Assembly (NCBI RefSeq): GCF_013407935.1 | Contig: NZ_JACBZU010000002.1 | Span: forward strand, 620,001-684,000 | Source of the DNA: Allomuricauda sp. ARW1Y1 | GTDB lineage: Bacteria > Bacteroidota > Bacteroidia > Flavobacteriales > Flavobacteriaceae | Length of the DNA: 64,000 nucleotides | Direction: 5' to 3' | Shown here: one piece after another, positions 62,526-64,000 of the stretch | Layout of the letters: every line of letters begins with the position of its first letter | Numbering within the stretch: position 1 is the first letter of the stretch | Program-made: the position numbers and the translations under genes | The notes under the pieces: generated by a model | Told to the model about the DNA's origin: nothing | Databases searched by the model: none | What the model saw: only the letters and a program-made list of their open reading frames with translations

Positions 62526-64000
62526 ATGAAAAGAATCTCAACTTTCATCATGGTATTGGCATGCACTTTTGCAAGCGCACAAACCATTGATGACGTGGTA
62601 CGCTATAGCACCGAGAACCTACAGGGAACCGCAAGGTTTCAGGCTATGGGCGGGGCGTTTGGAGCCTTAGGTGGCGATTTGTCCGCCCTTAACGTGAACC
62701 CAGCAGGTTCAGCCGTGTTCAACTTTAGTGAAATCAGCATTACAGGTTCCAACTATCATAGGAACAATGATGCCCTATACGGTGGTACCCTAACCAACAC
62801 CACGGATAATTCCTTGGAATTTAATCAGGTTGGGGGTGTACTTGTATTTAATTCGTCCAACGATAGCCCTTGGAAAAAAATAGCATTGGCCTTTAATTAT
62901 GATTTGGCACGAAATTTTGACAACACCTATTTTGCATCGGGTAGTACCGCTGTTGGTGTCGATAATTACTTTCTCAACTTTGCACAAGGCGAACCATTGG
63001 GTCCCTTGCGCACACAGGAAGGTGAATTTGTGGAAGATGCTTATCTGGATATCGGAGCCAATTTAGGGTACTCCGCCCAGCAGGCTTTCTTGGGCTTCCA
63101 AGCGGGTATCATTGAACCCGTAGATGATGTCGACCAAAACACAGACTACTTCTCCAATGCCCAATATGGAACGGTTAATCAGCGGTATCAACAGAGCACC
63201 TCTGGATTCAACAGTAAATTCACGGCCAATTTTGCCACTCAATATGAAGACAATTTGTACTTGGGAGCCTCATTAAATTTTCACAATGTACTCTATGAAA
63301 GAGTTAGCCTTTTGGACGAACAAGGTTACGATGCAGATTCCCCCATACAGACCATTGCGTTTGACAACCTCCTACGTACAGAGGGAAATGGATTCTCCTT
63401 TAGCCTGGGCGCGATTGCAAAATTGAATCAAACCGTACGAGTGGGTGCCAGTTATCAATCCCCTACTTGGTATAGGCTTGCAGACGACACCTCGCAGCGC
63501 ATCAATTCCAATTTAGCGGTCCCGGACATCGACTTTATAAATTTCAACATTGTGAATTTGTATGAAGAATATCGCATAAAGACTCCTGAAAAATATACGG
63601 GAAGTTTGGCTTTGGTATTTGGTCAGGATGGCTTGATAAGCTTTGACTATTCCTATCAAGATATGTCCAAAGCTGAACTGCGACCTACTTCCGACCCAAG
63701 CTTTGCCGATGAAAACGAATTCATAGGCAACACCTTGGGAGCGGTGAATGCATTCCGTTTGGGTGGGGAATACCGAATTGAGCAGGTAAGCCTTAGAGCT
63801 GGTTACCGGTATGAGCAAAGCCCTTATGAGGATACTGATTTTGTGGGCGACCTTAACGGATTTTCAGCAGGTATTGGTTATACCTTTGGTGCCAACCGTT
63901 TGGATTTGGCCTATAGCCGCACTGAGCAGGATACCAATTCCTTCTTTTTTGATGGTGGTGTGGACAGTGCCGCCCTCATTAATCGTGTAAACACGAATAT
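62526..64000 (+). CDS. OmpP1/FadL-like outer-membrane transporter, partial (C-terminus outside window)
   Basis: Open from ATG 62,526 to the window end (491 residues visible). Signal 1-18 (ends ASAQ), then RYSTENLQGTARFQAMGGAFGALGGDLSALNVNPAG, the N-terminal plug pattern of FadL-type barrels. Strands follow. Likely takes up hydrophobic compounds. Position 40 bp after the repeat lipoprotein. Confidence 0.88.
   Translation, partial: MKRISTFIMVLACTFASAQTIDDVVRYSTENLQGTARFQAMGGAFGALGGDLSALNVNPAGSAVFNFSEISITGSNYHRNNDALYGGTLTNTTDNSLEFNQVGGVLVFNSSNDSPWKKIALAFNYDLARNFDNTYFASGSTAVGVDNYFLNFAQGEPLGPLRTQEGEFVEDAYLDIGANLGYSAQQAFLGFQAGIIEPVDDVDQNTDYFSNAQYGTVNQRYQQSTSGFNSKFTANFATQYEDNLYLGASLNFHNVLYERVSLLDEQGYDADSPIQTIAFDNLLRTEGNGFSFSLGAIAKLNQTVRVGASYQSPTWYRLADDTSQRINSNLAVPDIDFINFNIVNLYEEYRIKTPEKYTGSLALVFGQDGLISFDYSYQDMSKAELRPTSDPSFADENEFIGNTLGAVNAFRLGGEYRIEQVSLRAGYRYEQSPYEDTDFVGDLNGFSAGIGYTFGANRLDLAYSRTEQDTNSFFFDGGVDSAALINRVNTN

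Noticed and set aside
61558..62529. Long plus-strand frames overlapping the Trp/Gly-rich lipoprotein
   Set aside because: They are frame-shifted readings of the GC-rich repeat; only the frame with signal peptide and lipobox is credible.

Overview
The window comes from a member of the Bacteroidota, most likely a marine Flavobacteriaceae. The evidence is the TonB-dependent receptor/DUF4249 operon, the BT_3928/DUF1599/FolP/CdaA block, Rho with a long Asn/Lys-rich insertion, low GC, few strong Shine-Dalgarno sites, and one visible TTTG-type promoter pair. The genus cannot be fixed from the sequence alone.

Positions 1 to about 25,440 (perhaps to 25,611) are the right part of a prophage. Its left end, with terminase, portal and integrase, lies outside the window. 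Almost all of it is read on the minus strand. From right to left it holds: an immunity region with two small repressor-like proteins (25,183 and 23,732), a small lipoprotein/membrane protein group and repeated operator-like sites; an early operon (23,605 to 14,159) with a LuxR-like regulator, a 1012-residue primase-helicase, a complete diversity-generating retroelement (DGR), an ASCH-like protein, a ribbon-helix-helix protein and a methyltransferase; a 540-bp non-coding region full of TCGTGC/GCGCAC repeats; tail and fibre proteins, two of the larger proteins with Sec signals including a pectate-lyase-like protein; a lysis cassette (holin-like, M15 endolysin, overlapping Rz/Rz1-like pair); one plus-strand secreted trypsin-like protease that looks like a moron; a Dam-type methylase; and the S49 protease/capsid module.

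The DGR is the best-supported unusual system. An 80-nt template repeat lies just ahead of a reverse transcriptase with the DGR-type SQ motif. Two upstream genes each carry an 80-nt variable repeat. All 20 TR/VR differences fall on template adenines and none on the 61 other positions. It sits inside the replication operon, not beside a tail fibre gene.

Positions 25,481 to 34,484 look like an accessory island. A 21-bp sequence occurs at both ends, with a third partial copy at 25,595. Inside are a TolB-like/TPR/AraC regulator and two operons: lipoprotein serine hydrolase, NmrA-type reductase, membrane protein and Vat-like acetyltransferase; then secreted protein, second serine hydrolase and S41-like protease. 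Both operons begin with the same 24-bp motif followed at the same 22-bp distance by TCTTTGCA, so the neighbouring AraC-type protein probably controls both.

From 34,500 to the end is ordinary flavobacterial chromosome: a TonB receptor operon, an amidohydrolase, clpS, prmA, tpiA, a heptanucleotide tandem repeat, a four-helix bundle protein, a DoxX-like protein, DUF1599, folP, cdaA, DUF3667, an unlisted 50-residue double-glycine-leader peptide next to an ABC exporter, truA, a phosphoesterase, a PqqB-like hydrolase, rho, a lipoprotein, two paralogous membrane proteins, rpsT, two identical tRNA-Glu genes, proS, a Trp/Gly-rich lipoprotein and the start of an OmpP1/FadL-like porin gene.
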